Below are positions 1 through 9,342 of a DNA stretch of 63,043 bases, one piece after another. The position numbers and the translations under genes were made by a program. The DNA is from Rs1 sp036960485 (lineage in GTDB: Bacteria > Pseudomonadota > Gammaproteobacteria > Pseudomonadales > Balneatricaceae), in contig JBALXS010000017.1 in NCBI GenBank assembly GCA_036960485.1, forward strand, positions 1-63,043, read 5' to 3'. The notes beneath the pieces were generated by a model. The model saw nothing but the letters and a program-made list of their open reading frames with translations. It searched no databases and was not told the origin of the DNA. Each line of letters opens with the position of its first letter. The first letter of the stretch is position 1.

Positions 1-149
1 ACTTTAAGCTTGCTAAATCGCACTGTAACTTCGTTATGATTTTTGTAAAGGGAACCACCATTTACTGCAAATCAAGCCTCGTTACAATGCAATTTTTCTG
101 TGCTTAGAATGATGTCCAACTGCCGATTTTAGGATATGAAGTGGTAATT

Positions 150-2849
150 TTATATGGTTTGTAGTGCAGCGCTAATATGTTTATCAAGCTGCTTGCCAAT
201 CTCGCATTGTAACAAATAAATAAACTCAGGATCTTCCACAAGTGCGCCGCTACAGTCGGTTATGAAGAAAAGGTCGACTACATGCTCGCCAACAACAGAC
301 ATTTTAGCTTTGCAAACAATAATGTTGTGAGTCGCAAAAACTTCGCCAATTAGTGCCAAAAGGCCTGGTCTATCAGGAGAAATGATTTCTACCAGTGTGT
401 AATTAAAACTTGGGTCGATACTAAATTTTACTTTACTGGGGATAGAGAATAATTTCATTTGCCTGCTAACTCTGCGACGAATGATAGATGAGTATTTCTT
501 AGGGCTAGAAAGTTGTTTTACAATCGTTCTTTTTATCAGCTGTAGAGTTTTTTCATTGTCAGGTATCGATTTATTTTGCTGGGTTAAAATAGTATAACTG
601 CTAAAAGCATAGTCGCTTTGTGTTTGGTAAATGCGTGCATCTTGTATGCTCAGGGATAGCTGATCAACCGTTGCGACAGTGACGGCAAATAAATTGTCGG
701 CATTTTTAGTGTAAATAAAAACTTCTGAAGCACCTTCATATAGCCTTAATGACGTTTTCTTGATCAGTACGACAGTTTTAAACGCCGCGGGACTCTCAAT
801 TATAGCTTTAGTGTGCCAGGCGATGTTTTTAGCATTTTCGTGGACAAAGTAGTCTTCACTGACTGATGCCCATAAATTTTCAATTTTCTGTGGATCTAAG
901 TTGCCAATAGAAAGGATCTCGAGTGCTTCTTGTTGTACTTGCTCTATGAGATCTTGGCGGTTAACAGGGTTGTCTAGGCCGCGTTTGAGGGCTATTTTTG
1001 TTTCACTATATAATTGGCGCATCAAAGAAGCGCGCCAGTTGTTCCATAACTTATTATTTGTGGCATTGATGTCAGCGACTGTTAGTGCATACAAATAGTC
1101 TAGATGGGTAACATCTCCAACGTGCTCGGCAAATGTTTGTATGATTTCAGGATCTGAAATATCTTTACGCTGCGCTGTCATTGACATAAGCAGATGGCTG
1201 CGTACTAACCAGGCAATTAGCTGTGAATCCCATTTGCCTAAACGGTGAGTTTTACAAAACTCTAATGCATCTAGTGCCCCTAATTCTGAGTGATCACCGC
1301 CTCTGCCTTTCCCGATATCATGATAAAGCCCTGCAATGTATAGCAGTTCAATTTTAGGCAGTTGATTCACTACAGCGTGAGCGATAGGAAACTGCTCTTT
1401 GTGTTCAGGATGTCTGAACTGGCGACATTTTCTGATTACTTTAACGGTGTGCGCATCTACTGTATAAATGTGAAATAAATCATGCTGCATTTGCCCAACA
1501 ATTCGTCCAAATTCAGGTAAGTACCTACCCAATATGCCATAGCGAATCATGCGTTTTAGCTCAGTAGAAACGCCGTCTTGTTGCCTGAGGAGCTCCATGA
1601 ATAAACTGATATTGCGAATGTCTGAGCGAAACTCATCGTCGATTAAGTGCCAGTGTTCCCTTATTAGTCTAATAGTTGAAGCTCTAACGCCTGCAATGCT
1701 ACGATCTTGAGCGAGCAGAACAAATAACTCCATAAGTGCAAAAGGCTGGTATGTGAACACTTTATCATGAGCAACGGTTAAAAAGTTATTGTGCAAATTG
1801 AAACGGTTATTAATGATTTTAATATCGCTAGGTAGGTGATCGTTAAGGCTTTCTTCAAAATACTGCAGTAAAATATCGTTAAAGCCGGTCATCTGCATGG
1901 CAATGCGGTAATACCTTTCCATGAATTGCTCTACTGCAAGTTTGCCTTTTTGATCTTTGTAGCCAAAAAATTCAGCGAGGCTTCGCTGGTGATCAAGTAG
2001 TAATCGATCTTCTCTCTTGTTATTCATCATGTGCAGTGCGTAGCGTATTTTCCACAGATAATGTTGGCCATTGTTTAGGATTTTTAACTCAGAGGGCGAG
2101 ATAAACTCATGGTCAACTAAGTCATCCAGTAAATTAACTGCAAAATAACGTTTAGCTACCCAGCCAATAGTGTGGATATCACGTAGGCCTCCAGGGGAGT
2201 TTTTGATGTTCGGCTCTAAGTTGTACTCAGTATTGTTGGTGCGTTTATGGCGATTTTTTTGTTCTGCAGATTTACCAATTAAAAAATCTTTAGCACTCCA
2301 GGCTTTTTCAGAAGCTACTAGTTTATACATTTTCTCGCGAAGTTCTTTGCTGCCAGTTATCGTTCTTGATTCAATTAAATTGGTAGCTATCGTAAGATCT
2401 GATTTGGACTGCTCTAGGCATTCCTCAATAGTGCGGACGCTTGAGCCTACTTCAAGTTTAATATCCCAGAGAAAAGTTAAAAATTGACTGATACTCTGTT
2501 GGTATAATTCTGGATCAACATCGTTAAAAAGTATGAGTAGGTCGATGTCAGAATGGGGATGTAATTCACCACGGCCAAAACCGCCAACGGCAATTAAAGA
2601 CGCCTGTTCAGAGCTGGGCCACGGAAAAAGTTGCCAAGCACTAGTGATAAGTAAATCTAGAATTTGTGAGCGCCCGTAAATGAGCTTTTGAATAGCTATG
2701 CCAGCTTTGAACTCGCGATCCATGTTAATACGCATATCATTTAAAGCTTGCTTAAAAACAGCAATAGGCTGATCGCAGTCTTGCAGTTGTTGTTGAAACT
2801 GTCCGAAGTTGAAAAATAAACTAATATCAATTTTTTGAACTTGAGCCAT
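150..2849 (-). CDS. glnD: PII uridylyltransferase / uridylyl-removing enzyme GlnD
   Basis: Bifunctional sensor of glutamine that uridylylates and deuridylylates PII proteins, setting nitrogen assimilation in the cytoplasm. The 899-residue length is normal for the family. The nucleotidyltransferase signature GGFGRGELHPHSDIDLL lies at about residues 89-105, with its metal-binding Asp pair. An HD-domain motif, YHDIGKG followed by GGDHSELGA, sits near residue 510, and the last 200 residues look like the two C-terminal ACT domains. The ATG has an AAGG-type ribosome site. It is co-oriented with map, as in most gammaproteobacteria, but a 352-base gap separates them. Identification is secure. Confidence 0.97.
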   Translation of the reverse strand: MAQVQKIDISLFFNFGQFQQQLQDCDQPIAVFKQALNDMRINMDREFKAGIAIQKLIYGRSQILDLLITSAWQLFPWPSSEQASLIAVGGFGRGELHPHSDIDLLILFNDVDPELYQQSISQFLTFLWDIKLEVGSSVRTIEECLEQSKSDLTIATNLIESRTITGSKELREKMYKLVASEKAWSAKDFLIGKSAEQKNRHKRTNNTEYNLEPNIKNSPGGLRDIHTIGWVAKRYFAVNLLDDLVDHEFISPSELKILNNGQHYLWKIRYALHMMNNKREDRLLLDHQRSLAEFFGYKDQKGKLAVEQFMERYYRIAMQMTGFNDILLQYFEESLNDHLPSDIKIINNRFNLHNNFLTVAHDKVFTYQPFALMELFVLLAQDRSIAGVRASTIRLIREHWHLIDDEFRSDIRNISLFMELLRQQDGVSTELKRMIRYGILGRYLPEFGRIVGQMQHDLFHIYTVDAHTVKVIRKCRQFRHPEHKEQFPIAHAVVNQLPKIELLYIAGLYHDIGKGRGGDHSELGALDALEFCKTHRLGKWDSQLIAWLVRSHLLMSMTAQRKDISDPEIIQTFAEHVGDVTHLDYLYALTVADINATNNKLWNNWRASLMRQLYSETKIALKRGLDNPVNRQDLIEQVQQEALEILSIGNLDPQKIENLWASVSEDYFVHENAKNIAWHTKAIIESPAAFKTVVLIKKTSLRLYEGASEVFIYTKNADNLFAVTVATVDQLSLSIQDARIYQTQSDYAFSSYTILTQQNKSIPDNEKTLQLIKRTIVKQLSSPKKYSSIIRRRVSRQMKLFSIPSKVKFSIDPSFNYTLVEIISPDRPGLLALIGEVFATHNIIVCKAKMSVVGEHVVDLFFITDCSGALVEDPEFIYLLQCEIGKQLDKHISAALQTI

Positions 2850-3201
2850 GATTTATCTTACCTTTGAGTAGTATCAATAATACGAATTTAATTACTAGAG
2901 TCATTAATATGACTTACAAAGAAATACGATAGTTGCGAGTTGTAATAGCGTTAGAAGCGTACCAGATCTGTTTTTAGCTTGATTTAGTGCAAAAGTTTTT
3001 ACAGGTTAGCTTTTACAAAGGTTAAGTTTTAACAAAGTGGCGTAAAAAGGTGCAATTGAGCTTTGGGTAACCAGAACGCCAGCTCCAATAAGCGTGATGA
3101 GATCTGTAAAGATCCGTTGCTTATTCAAGTCAGCGTAGTTCTGGGTAGGTATTAATGCCAATGGCTTAAAACAAGCGCATTTCGGTTCGGTGAAATGCTT
3201 G
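2850..3201. other. Intergenic region glnD-map with a doubtful small ORF
   Basis: 352 bases lie between map and glnD, both on the minus strand. A GTG-started frame of 70 codons (3006-3218, minus) overlaps the end of map by 17 bases. It encodes a Lys/Cys-rich start and one hydrophobic stretch. I recognise no family and see no ribosome site, so it is probably chance. A short inverted repeat, AGTCAT-N4-ATGACT, lies near 2901-2916 in the likely glnD promoter region. No clear terminator is visible. Confidence 0.35.
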
Positions 3202-3972
3202 CTAAAAGTTTTCTTCACTACGCTTAGTTAAAATTTCAGAGCCATTTGCGGTAACAAGGATAGTATGCTCCCACTGTGCAGATAAACGCCTATCGGTTGT
3301 TTCTACAGTCCAGCCGTCTTTTTTGTTTAGCTTCACTTGACGCTTTCCAGCATTAATCATTGGCTCAATAGTAAAGATGTTACCTTCCATTATAACTTCA
3401 CCTGTTCCAGCTCGGCCGTAATGTAAAACTTGTGGGTCTTCATGAAAAACAGCGCCTATACCATGTCCACAGTATTCACGAACAACCGAATAGTGATGTT
3501 TTTCCGCATGTTGCTGAATAATATGTCCGAAATCACCTAGCTGAGCGCCAGGCTTAACCAGCTCAATAGCTTTGTAAAGACACTCTTGAGTGACTTCAAT
3601 TAGGCGTTTTGCATGTGGTAGTACTTTGCCTACATAATACATTTTACTAGTATCACCATGATAACCATCTTTAATAACAGTGACGTCAATGTTGATAATA
3701 TCGCCACCTTTCAAGGGTTTATCATTAGGGATACCATGACAAACTACTTGGTTGACAGAAGTACAAACGGATTTAGGGAAGCCATGATAATCTAAAGGAG
3801 CAGGGATCGCTTTTTGTACGTCAACAATATAATCATGACAGATTTGATTAAGCTGATTGGTTGTAATACCTGATACGACATGCTCTTCTATCATTTCAAG
3901 TACCTCTGCTGCGAGCTTGCCAGCAATTCTCATTTTGCTGATTTCTTCAGCTGTCTTAATTAATATAGCCAT
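3202..3972 (-). CDS. map: Type I methionine aminopeptidase
   Basis: Removes the N-terminal methionine from nascent proteins in the cytoplasm. The 256 residues begin directly with the catalytic pita-bread (M24) fold, so this is the short type I form. The metal-ligand segments are visible: INIDVTVIKDGYHGDTSKM (two Asp), GHGIGAVFHEDP (His), FTIEPMI (Glu) and a terminal QWEHTILVT (Glu). It lies head to head with rpsB, the usual arrangement in gammaproteobacteria. Downstream on the same strand is glnD. Confidence 0.97.
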   Translation of the reverse strand: MAILIKTAEEISKMRIAGKLAAEVLEMIEEHVVSGITTNQLNQICHDYIVDVQKAIPAPLDYHGFPKSVCTSVNQVVCHGIPNDKPLKGGDIINIDVTVIKDGYHGDTSKMYYVGKVLPHAKRLIEVTQECLYKAIELVKPGAQLGDFGHIIQQHAEKHHYSVVREYCGHGIGAVFHEDPQVLHYGRAGTGEVIMEGNIFTIEPMINAGKRQVKLNKKDGWTVETTDRRLSAQWEHTILVTANGSEILTKRSEENF

Positions 3973-4439
3973 TGTCTTTTAATAACCTAAATCTAATGAA
4001 TTCTGTACGCCGGCGCTAGTTAAAGGACCATTGCAGTTTATGGTTTTTGTTCATGAAAACAAGAATATAACTAAATACTAAGTTAATGTAGGCGTGAAAA
4101 ACGCCTTCAAAGTATAGTTGTAAATCAATGTTAACTTTTAAAAAAATAAAAATGATAGAGTATTATCGCAAAATTACTATAAAACATCTTATAATTTAAT
4201 TGCTAATTTAACCGCGCTGCATTTGAACCTTAGAGTTCTTATAGTTTTAGCGATCAAATATAGCGAAACTATAACTATTGATAATAACGCGGCTGCTAAG
4301 TTGGTCTGATTCTAGTAACGCTTTATTAATAATAAAAAATATTCTTGACGAGCGCTCTTGAAATTTAAAAACCGTAACTTATGGTCAGTAGCAACCTGAT
4401 ACAGTGTATCGAAATTATCAGCAGGATAGGAGGTTTTCC
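3973..4439. other. Divergent intergenic region map / rpsB, upstream half
   Basis: About 470 bases, AT-rich and without a credible gene. They must hold the map promoter on the minus strand. Visible structure is a 6-bp GC stem (AGGCGT/ACGCCT, about 4090-4106) and a 9-bp inverted repeat, TTATAGTTT (4239-4247) with AAACTATAA (4266-4274). The spacer of that repeat carries TAGCGA twice, so it could be an operator. A TTGACG hexamer near 4346 could be a -35 element but has no convincing partner. Confidence 0.4.
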
Positions 4440-4468
4440 TTCATTTAACTGGTTTTTTATGTTATAAA
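4440..4468 (+). promoter_or_regulatory. Probable rpsB promoter
   Basis: TATAAA at 4463-4468 is followed by a GC-rich discriminator (GTGCGCCCG), and TTCATT stands 17 bases upstream as a poor -35. A -10 followed by GCGC is what is known for growth-rate and stringently controlled ribosomal protein promoters, and I recall it as conserved for rpsB in gammaproteobacteria. It would give a leader of about 130 bases before rpsB. The start site is inferred, not shown. Confidence 0.55.
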
Positions 4469-4499
4469 GTGCGCCCGAGAATAGATAGGCTATTACTTG

Positions 4500-4594
4500 G
4501 GAAAATCACACACACATCGTCACGTCTACTGGGTGCCTTGGAAATTAGTCGAAGGTTAGTATATGGGGTGTGTGGACGTCAAACCCAAAAATTA
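4500..4594 (+). promoter_or_regulatory. rpsB mRNA leader, candidate S2 autoregulatory element
   Basis: The leader before rpsB has a CA repeat (about 4507-4515) able to pair with GGTGTGTGG at 4567-4575, plus ACGTC (about 4522-4526) able to pair with GACGT next to the second arm. These enclose a GGGTGCC segment. In E. coli the rpsB leader is the target of feedback by S2 on rpsB-tsf. Equivalence here rests on position and on the long-range pairing I can see, not on a covariance search. Confidence 0.55.
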
Positions 4595-4608
4595 AAGGAA
4601 AAGATACA

Positions 4609-5328
4609 ATGGCACAAGTTACAATGCGTGAACTGCTAAAGGCAGGCGTACATTTTGGTCACCAAACTCGTTACTGGAACCCAAAGATGAATCAGTTCAT
4701 CTTCGGTGCACGTAACAAGATTCATATCATTAACTTAGAGCATACGCTTCCTGCGTTAAACGATTCTCTAAGTATTGTTAAGAACATGGCTGGCAACAAA
4801 AACAAGATCTTGTTCGTTGGTACTAAGCGTGCTGCGAGCAAAATCATTAAGGAAGAAGCGCGTCGCGCTGGTATGCCTTATGTTAACCACCGCTGGTTAG
4901 GCGGCATGTTGACAAACTACAAGACTATTCGCCAGTCTATTCGTCGTCTTCGTGAGCTTGAATCACAGGCAGATGATGGAACTTTCACGCAGCTTACTAA
5001 AAAAGAAGCGTTGATGCGTCAACGTGAAATGGAAAAGCTTGAACGTTCAATTGGTGGTATCAAAGAAATGGGCGGCCTACCTGATGCATTATTCGTAATC
5101 GATGTTGATCACGAACGTATTGCTATCAATGAAGCTAACAAGCTTGGTATCCCAGTTATTGGTGTTGTAGATACAAACAGTAATCCAGATGGTGTTGATT
5201 ACATCATTCCAGGTAATGATGATGCGCTACGTGCAATTCAGATTTACGTTGGATCTATGGCTGATGCTTGTACTGAAGGTGCTGAAGTAGCTGCTGGCGA
5301 AAAGAGCGAGTTTGTTGAAGTAGAATAA
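4609..5328 (+). CDS. rpsB: 30S ribosomal protein S2
   Basis: Small-subunit ribosomal protein that joins late on the 30S platform and helps bind S1. The start MAQVTMRELLKAGVHFGHQ followed by TRYWNPKM is the family hallmark. I chose ATG 4609 over the upstream in-frame ATG at 4570 because AAAGGA lies just before it and the extra 13 residues match nothing in S2. That leaves 239 residues, the normal length. It pairs with tsf downstream across a hairpin, as in E. coli. Confidence 0.98.
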   Translation: MAQVTMRELLKAGVHFGHQTRYWNPKMNQFIFGARNKIHIINLEHTLPALNDSLSIVKNMAGNKNKILFVGTKRAASKIIKEEARRAGMPYVNHRWLGGMLTNYKTIRQSIRRLRELESQADDGTFTQLTKKEALMRQREMEKLERSIGGIKEMGGLPDALFVIDVDHERIAINEANKLGIPVIGVVDTNSNPDGVDYIIPGNDDALRAIQIYVGSMADACTEGAEVAAGEKSEFVEVE

Positions 5329-5372
5329 GCATTAAATTGTTTGTTGCAAAAACAAATTAAGTTATATGATTG

Positions 5373-5401
5373 AAAAAGGGGAGCCGTGCTCCCCTTTTTT
5401 T
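5373..5401 (+). terminator. Intrinsic terminator between rpsB and tsf
   Basis: A 12-bp stem, AAAAAGGGGAGC / GCTCCCCTTTTT, with a 3-base loop CGT runs into T residues. It stands between two genes normally co-transcribed, so it probably acts as a partial terminator that lowers tsf relative to rpsB. Confidence 0.85.
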
Positions 5402-5436
5402 GAATGTTGATTGGGTTCAATCAAAGGGGCAATAAA

Positions 5437-6294
5437 ATGGCTGTTTCAGCTAAGTTAGTTAAAGAGTTACGTGATCGTACTGGTTTGGGCATGATGGAGT
5501 GCAAAAAAGCACTGAATGCTGTGGACGGTGATGTAGAGAAAGCAATTGAAGAAATGCGTAAGTCATCAGGTATGAAAGCAGCTAAAAAAGCTGGTCGTAC
5601 TGCTGCTGATGGTGTTGTATTGGCTAAAGTTGCTGAAGATGGGACTTACGGTGTGTTAGTTGAAGTTAACTCTGAAACTGATTTCGCAGCACGTGAAGAA
5701 AATTTCTTGAACTTTGCTCAAACAGTTACAGATGCGGCATTTGCTGCAAAAACAACTGATATTAGCGTTGTAATGACTGATGAGATGGTTGCTGTACGTG
5801 ACGCATTAGTGCAAAAAATCGGTGAAAATATTAGTCTTCGTCGTATCTCTATCGTTGAAGGCGAATGTGTTGGTGCTTACGTGCATTCAAATAATCGTAT
5901 TACAGCAATGGTTGCTGTGAAAGGCGCAAGTCAAGAAGTTGCTAAAGATGTTGCTATGCATATTAGTGCGACAAATCCACGCGTTGTAAACAAAAATGAT
6001 ATGCCTGCCGATGAAGTGCAGAAAGAAAAAGATATCATTATGGCGCAGCCGGACATGGCGAGCAAGCCTCTTGAAATCGCAGAAAAAATGGTTGTTGGTA
6101 GAATTGGCAAGTTTTTAGCTGAGAACAGCCTAGTCGAACAGGCTTTCGTTAAGAATCCTGAGCAGAAAGTAGGCGAAATGGTTAAAGCGGCTGGTGGTGA
6201 AGTGGTTAGCTTTGTTCGTTTAGAAGTAGGCGAAGGAATCGAAGTTGCAGAAGTTGATTTTGCAACTGAAGTGGCAGCTCAGCTGAAAAGCTAA
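5437..6294 (+). CDS. tsf: Elongation factor Ts
   Basis: Guanine nucleotide exchange factor for EF-Tu. The start ATG 5437 follows AAAGGGG and gives MAVSAKLVKELRDRTGLGMM, matching the family N-terminus with its UBA-like domain. An upstream in-frame start at 5404 would add 11 unrelated residues. The core motif TDFAAREENF is present near residue 80. At 285 residues the length is standard. It is flanked by hairpins on both sides and followed by pyrH. Confidence 0.98.
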   Translation: MAVSAKLVKELRDRTGLGMMECKKALNAVDGDVEKAIEEMRKSSGMKAAKKAGRTAADGVVLAKVAEDGTYGVLVEVNSETDFAAREENFLNFAQTVTDAAFAAKTTDISVVMTDEMVAVRDALVQKIGENISLRRISIVEGECVGAYVHSNNRITAMVAVKGASQEVAKDVAMHISATNPRVVNKNDMPADEVQKEKDIIMAQPDMASKPLEIAEKMVVGRIGKFLAENSLVEQAFVKNPEQKVGEMVKAAGGEVVSFVRLEVGEGIEVAEVDFATEVAAQLKS

Positions 6295-6310
6295 TAATTG
6301 CTGTAATTTC

Positions 6311-6347
6311 AAGCGCATGTGGCTATGATAGTGGCATGCGCTTTTTT
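6311..6347 (+). terminator. Terminator after tsf
   Basis: AAGCGCATG (6311-6319) pairs with CATGCGCTT (6335-6343) around a 15-base loop, followed by a run of T. It separates rpsB-tsf from the pyrH-frr group. Confidence 0.8.
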
Positions 6348-6415
6348 GTATCTGTTGTTTTAGAATATAAAGTAAAAATCTGAGTTGTTTGATTAATACT
6401 AATCGGAGAAATTTA

Positions 6416-7180
6416 ATGCCTGCTGCTGTAAATAAAAAGCTTTCTCAATACAAACGAATACTGCTGAAATTAAGTGGGGAAGCGCTTACTGGAGAAGAGA
6501 CTTTTGGTATAGATCCAAAAGTTTTAGATAGAATGTCACTGGAAATAGGCCAGTTGATTGGTATCGGAGTGCAGGTAGGTATAGTGATTGGCGGAGGTAA
6601 TCTTTTTCGTGGAGCCGCGCTAAGTGCTAATGGTTTGGATAGAGTGACCGGTGATCATATGGGTATGTTAGCCACTGTGATGAATTCGCTGGCGCTACGT
6701 GATTCTTTAGAACGTGCCAATATTACCACTAGAGTAATGTCTGCAATTCCAATGAGTGGGGTGGTTGACCATTATGATAGACGTCACGCAATGCGTTATT
6801 TGAACCAGGGGGATGTGGTGATTTTCGCCGCTGGTACTGGTAACCCGTTTTTCACAACTGACTCGGCTGCTTGCTTAAGAGGCATAGAAGTTGAAGCAGA
6901 CGTAGTATTAAAAGCAACTAAAGTAGATGGTGTCTACACAGCAGATCCAATGAAGGATACAACGGCTAAGCGATATTTACATTTAGATTACGACGAAGTA
7001 TTGGATAAACAGTTAGAAGTAATGGATTTAACCGCTATTTGTTTGACTCGTGATCATAATATGCCTATTAAGGTCTTTAATATGAATCGCCCTGGTGCTT
7101 TAGTGAACCTAGTAATGGGCGGGACTGAAGGTACATTGATAAGTAGCGAAGAATATACTGGAGAAAAGTATGCTGAATGA
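6416..7180 (+). CDS. pyrH: UMP kinase
   Basis: Phosphorylates UMP to UDP in pyrimidine synthesis, a hexameric enzyme of the amino-acid-kinase fold. The phosphate-binding segments LLKLSGEAL and VIGGGNLFRG are present, as is GTGNPFFTTDSAA near residue 145. ATG 6416 is preferred because GGAGA lies 7 bases upstream; a TTG at 6389 in the same frame adds nine residues not typical of the family. It overlaps frr by 11 bases, indicating translational coupling. Confidence 0.97.
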   Translation: MPAAVNKKLSQYKRILLKLSGEALTGEETFGIDPKVLDRMSLEIGQLIGIGVQVGIVIGGGNLFRGAALSANGLDRVTGDHMGMLATVMNSLALRDSLERANITTRVMSAIPMSGVVDHYDRRHAMRYLNQGDVVIFAAGTGNPFFTTDSAACLRGIEVEADVVLKATKVDGVYTADPMKDTTAKRYLHLDYDEVLDKQLEVMDLTAICLTRDHNMPIKVFNMNRPGALVNLVMGGTEGTLISSEEYTGEKYAE

Positions 7181-7727
7181 GATTATAAAAGAAGCTGAAG
7201 AGCGTATGCAAAAAAGCAGCACAGCTTTAGTTGATAACTTTAAGAAAATTCGCACAGGGCGCGCTCATCCAAGCATCTTAGATACTGTGATGGTCGACTA
7301 TTATGGATCAGCTGTACCATTGTCACAAGTCGCTAATATCTCTGTTGAAGATGCGCGAACTCTAGCGATAGTGCCTTGGGAAAAGCCTATGGTACCTGAA
7401 ATAGAGAAAGCAATAATGAAATCTTCTCTTGGGTTGAATCCTGCAACATCTGGTGAACGAATTCGTGTACCGATGCCTGCATTAACAGAAGAGACGCGTA
7501 AAGGCTTTATTCGCCAAGCGAGAGCAGAAGCGGAAAACGCGAAAGTGTCAGTGCGTAACGCGCGACGTGATGCTAATAGTCAAATAAAAGATCTTCTTAA
7601 AGAGAAGGAAATCTCTGAAGATGAAGATCGTAAAACTCAGGAAAAAATACAGCAATTAACTAATAAGTTTGTTGCAGATGTAGATGTACTCCTTGAGAAA
7701 AAAGAAACGGACTTAATGGAAATATAA
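7170..7727 (+). CDS. frr: Ribosome recycling factor
   Basis: Splits post-termination ribosomes together with EF-G. The 185 residues match the family length. The KIRTGRAHPSILD motif near residue 30 and the closing IQQLTNKFVADVD helix of the three-helix bundle are clear. It starts inside the 3' end of pyrH, so the two are translated together. A hairpin directly after the stop separates it from uppS. Confidence 0.97.
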   Translation: MLNEIIKEAEERMQKSSTALVDNFKKIRTGRAHPSILDTVMVDYYGSAVPLSQVANISVEDARTLAIVPWEKPMVPEIEKAIMKSSLGLNPATSGERIRVPMPALTEETRKGFIRQARAEAENAKVSVRNARRDANSQIKDLLKEKEISEDEDRKTQEKIQQLTNKFVADVDVLLEKKETDLMEI

Positions 7728-7733
7728 TGTAGC

Positions 7734-7758
7734 GGTCGTTTTGGATCTTAAAACGACC
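7734..7758 (+). terminator. Hairpin between frr and uppS
   Basis: Perfect 9-bp inverted repeat GGTCGTTTT / AAAACGACC with a 7-base loop. The following bases (AGCATTTT) are only weakly T-rich and uppS starts 14 bases later, so it may be an attenuator or an RNA stability element rather than a full terminator. Confidence 0.5.
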
Positions 7759-7772
7759 AGCATTTTAAAACT

Positions 7773-8528
7773 ATGACATTAAAAGCAGAATTAGGCTTAT
7801 CAGCGGACGTCGAGTTACCCCAACATATTGCAATCATAATGGATGGCAATAATCGTTGGGCCAAAAAGCGCTTTTTACCAAGCTTGGCAGGACACAAGGC
7901 AGGTGTAAAAAGCGTACGTAGTGTAATAGAAGGTTGTGTTGAATTGGGAGTGAAATCACTCAGTTTATTTGCCTTTAGTACCGAAAATTGGAAGCGTCCA
8001 GCACTTGAAGTAAAAGGATTGATGGAGCTGTTCGGTATCGCTTTAGATCGTGAAACAAAAAAGCTGCATAAAAATAACATTCGCCTAATCGTTATCGGTG
8101 ATAAAAGTGGGTTTAGTGAGTCGCTGCAAAGGCGTATAAATAATGCTGAGCAATTAACCAAAGACAATACTGGTTTGATTCTTAATATCGCTGCAAATTA
8201 TGGTGGGCAGTGGGATATTGTGCAAGCAGCAAAGAGTTTTGCTAGAGATTGCCTAGCAGGTAAACATACTGTTGAAGAGTTAGATGCGTCTTTGTTTAAT
8301 CAGTACGTGCATTTAGCGGACCAAGCAAAACCCGATTTATGTATTCGTACAGGTGGTGAAAGTCGCATAAGTAATTTTTTAGTTTGGCAGATGGCTTATA
8401 CGGAATATCATTTTGTTGATTTTCTCTGGCCTGATTTTAATAAACAACATCTTGTTGAAGCAATAAAAGATTTTACTTCAAGAGAGAGACGGTTCGGAAG
8501 AACAAGTGAGCAGTTAGAGGAAAAGTAA
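7773..8528 (+). CDS. uppS: Undecaprenyl diphosphate synthase (UppS/IspU)
   Basis: Condenses eight IPP units onto farnesyl diphosphate in cis, giving the C55 lipid carrier for peptidoglycan and O-antigen. The motif IMDGNNRWAKKR with catalytic Asp near residue 24 is at the N-terminus. FSTENWKRP and IRTGGESRISNFLVWQMAYTE-type motifs follow, the latter holding the C-terminal substrate-binding residues. At 251 residues the length is normal. No clear ribosome site precedes the ATG. It heads the uppS-cdsA-rseP-bamA group. Its substrate IPP must be made by a pathway whose usual genes are missing from this neighbourhood. Confidence 0.96.
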   Translation: MTLKAELGLSADVELPQHIAIIMDGNNRWAKKRFLPSLAGHKAGVKSVRSVIEGCVELGVKSLSLFAFSTENWKRPALEVKGLMELFGIALDRETKKLHKNNIRLIVIGDKSGFSESLQRRINNAEQLTKDNTGLILNIAANYGGQWDIVQAAKSFARDCLAGKHTVEELDASLFNQYVHLADQAKPDLCIRTGGESRISNFLVWQMAYTEYHFVDFLWPDFNKQHLVEAIKDFTSRERRFGRTSEQLEEK

Positions 8529-8529
8529 G

Positions 8530-9342
8530 GTGCTTAAACAAAGAATAATAACCGCCTGTATTTTAGCTCCAATAGTATTAATTGGAATTTTTTTATTACC
8601 CTTAATAGGCGTCGCATTATTCGTCGCTGTTGTTGTACTAATTGGTGCATGGGAGTGGGGGCCTTTTTTAGGGCTGAAAAACACTAGTGCAAGAATAGGG
8701 CTAGTAGGATTAACCGCAGCAATATTAGCGATAATTTGGTTTGGCTTTTTTGACCGGGCAATGGCAGTGTTTATGCCTTTAGTTGTGTTAGTTTGGATGG
8801 CGGCCTTCTATTGGGTGAAAAGCTATCCAGCAAGTGGAATATGGGATAAAAAAGTTGTTGGAACAGCACTTTGCCTTATATTATTAACAACCACATGGTG
8901 GAGCTTGTTGCAGCTTAAGTTGCTCTCTACAGAAAACAGTTGGTTGTTACTGATACTGTTACTGGTTTGGTCTGCTGACATAGGGGCATATATAGCAGGT
9001 AAAAGTTTTGGTAAGAACAAACTAGCACCTAATGTTAGCCCTGGTAAAACAGTAGAAGGTCTAATTGGTGGTGTTGTTGCTGCTTGTGTGACTGCGTTAG
9101 CCTTTAGTTACTTGCATAATATGCCAGCACACCAAAGTATTTATCTGCTTGTATTAGGTGCTGCTATTTCAATGGTTTCAGTGTTGGGTGACCTTTTAGA
9201 GAGTATGTTGAAACGTAATGCGGGTTTGAAGGATAGTGGGTCGCTATTGCCAGGACACGGTGGTGTGTTAGATAGAATTGATAGTTTGTTGGCGGCAGCG
9301 CCGCTGTTTTTAATTGGTCTTCAATGGTTTCCGGTGGCTTAG
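8530..9342 (+). CDS. cdsA: Phosphatidate cytidylyltransferase (CDP-diglyceride synthase)
   Basis: Integral inner-membrane enzyme that makes CDP-diacylglycerol from phosphatidate and CTP. The 270-residue protein has multiple hydrophobic segments. The signature near residues 222-255 is visible: LLESMLKRNAGLKDSG, then PGHGGVLDRID. It starts with GTG one base after the uppS stop, with GAGG upstream. In most gammaproteobacteria dxr (ispC) would come next; here rseP begins at the very next base after the stop codon. Confidence 0.96.
   Translation: MLKQRIITACILAPIVLIGIFLLPLIGVALFVAVVVLIGAWEWGPFLGLKNTSARIGLVGLTAAILAIIWFGFFDRAMAVFMPLVVLVWMAAFYWVKSYPASGIWDKKVVGTALCLILLTTTWWSLLQLKLLSTENSWLLLILLLVWSADIGAYIAGKSFGKNKLAPNVSPGKTVEGLIGGVVAACVTALAFSYLHNMPAHQSIYLLVLGAAISMVSVLGDLLESMLKRNAGLKDSGSLLPGHGGVLDRIDSLLAAAPLFLIGLQWFPVA

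Noticed and set aside
901..1098. Plus-strand frames inside glnD, dnaE, clc and other long genes
   Set aside because: They are antisense or out-of-frame shadows with no ribosome sites and no recognisable products.
3006..3218. 70-codon frame overlapping the end of map
   Set aside because: GTG start without ribosome site, no family likeness, odd composition; kept only as a note in the intergenic entry.
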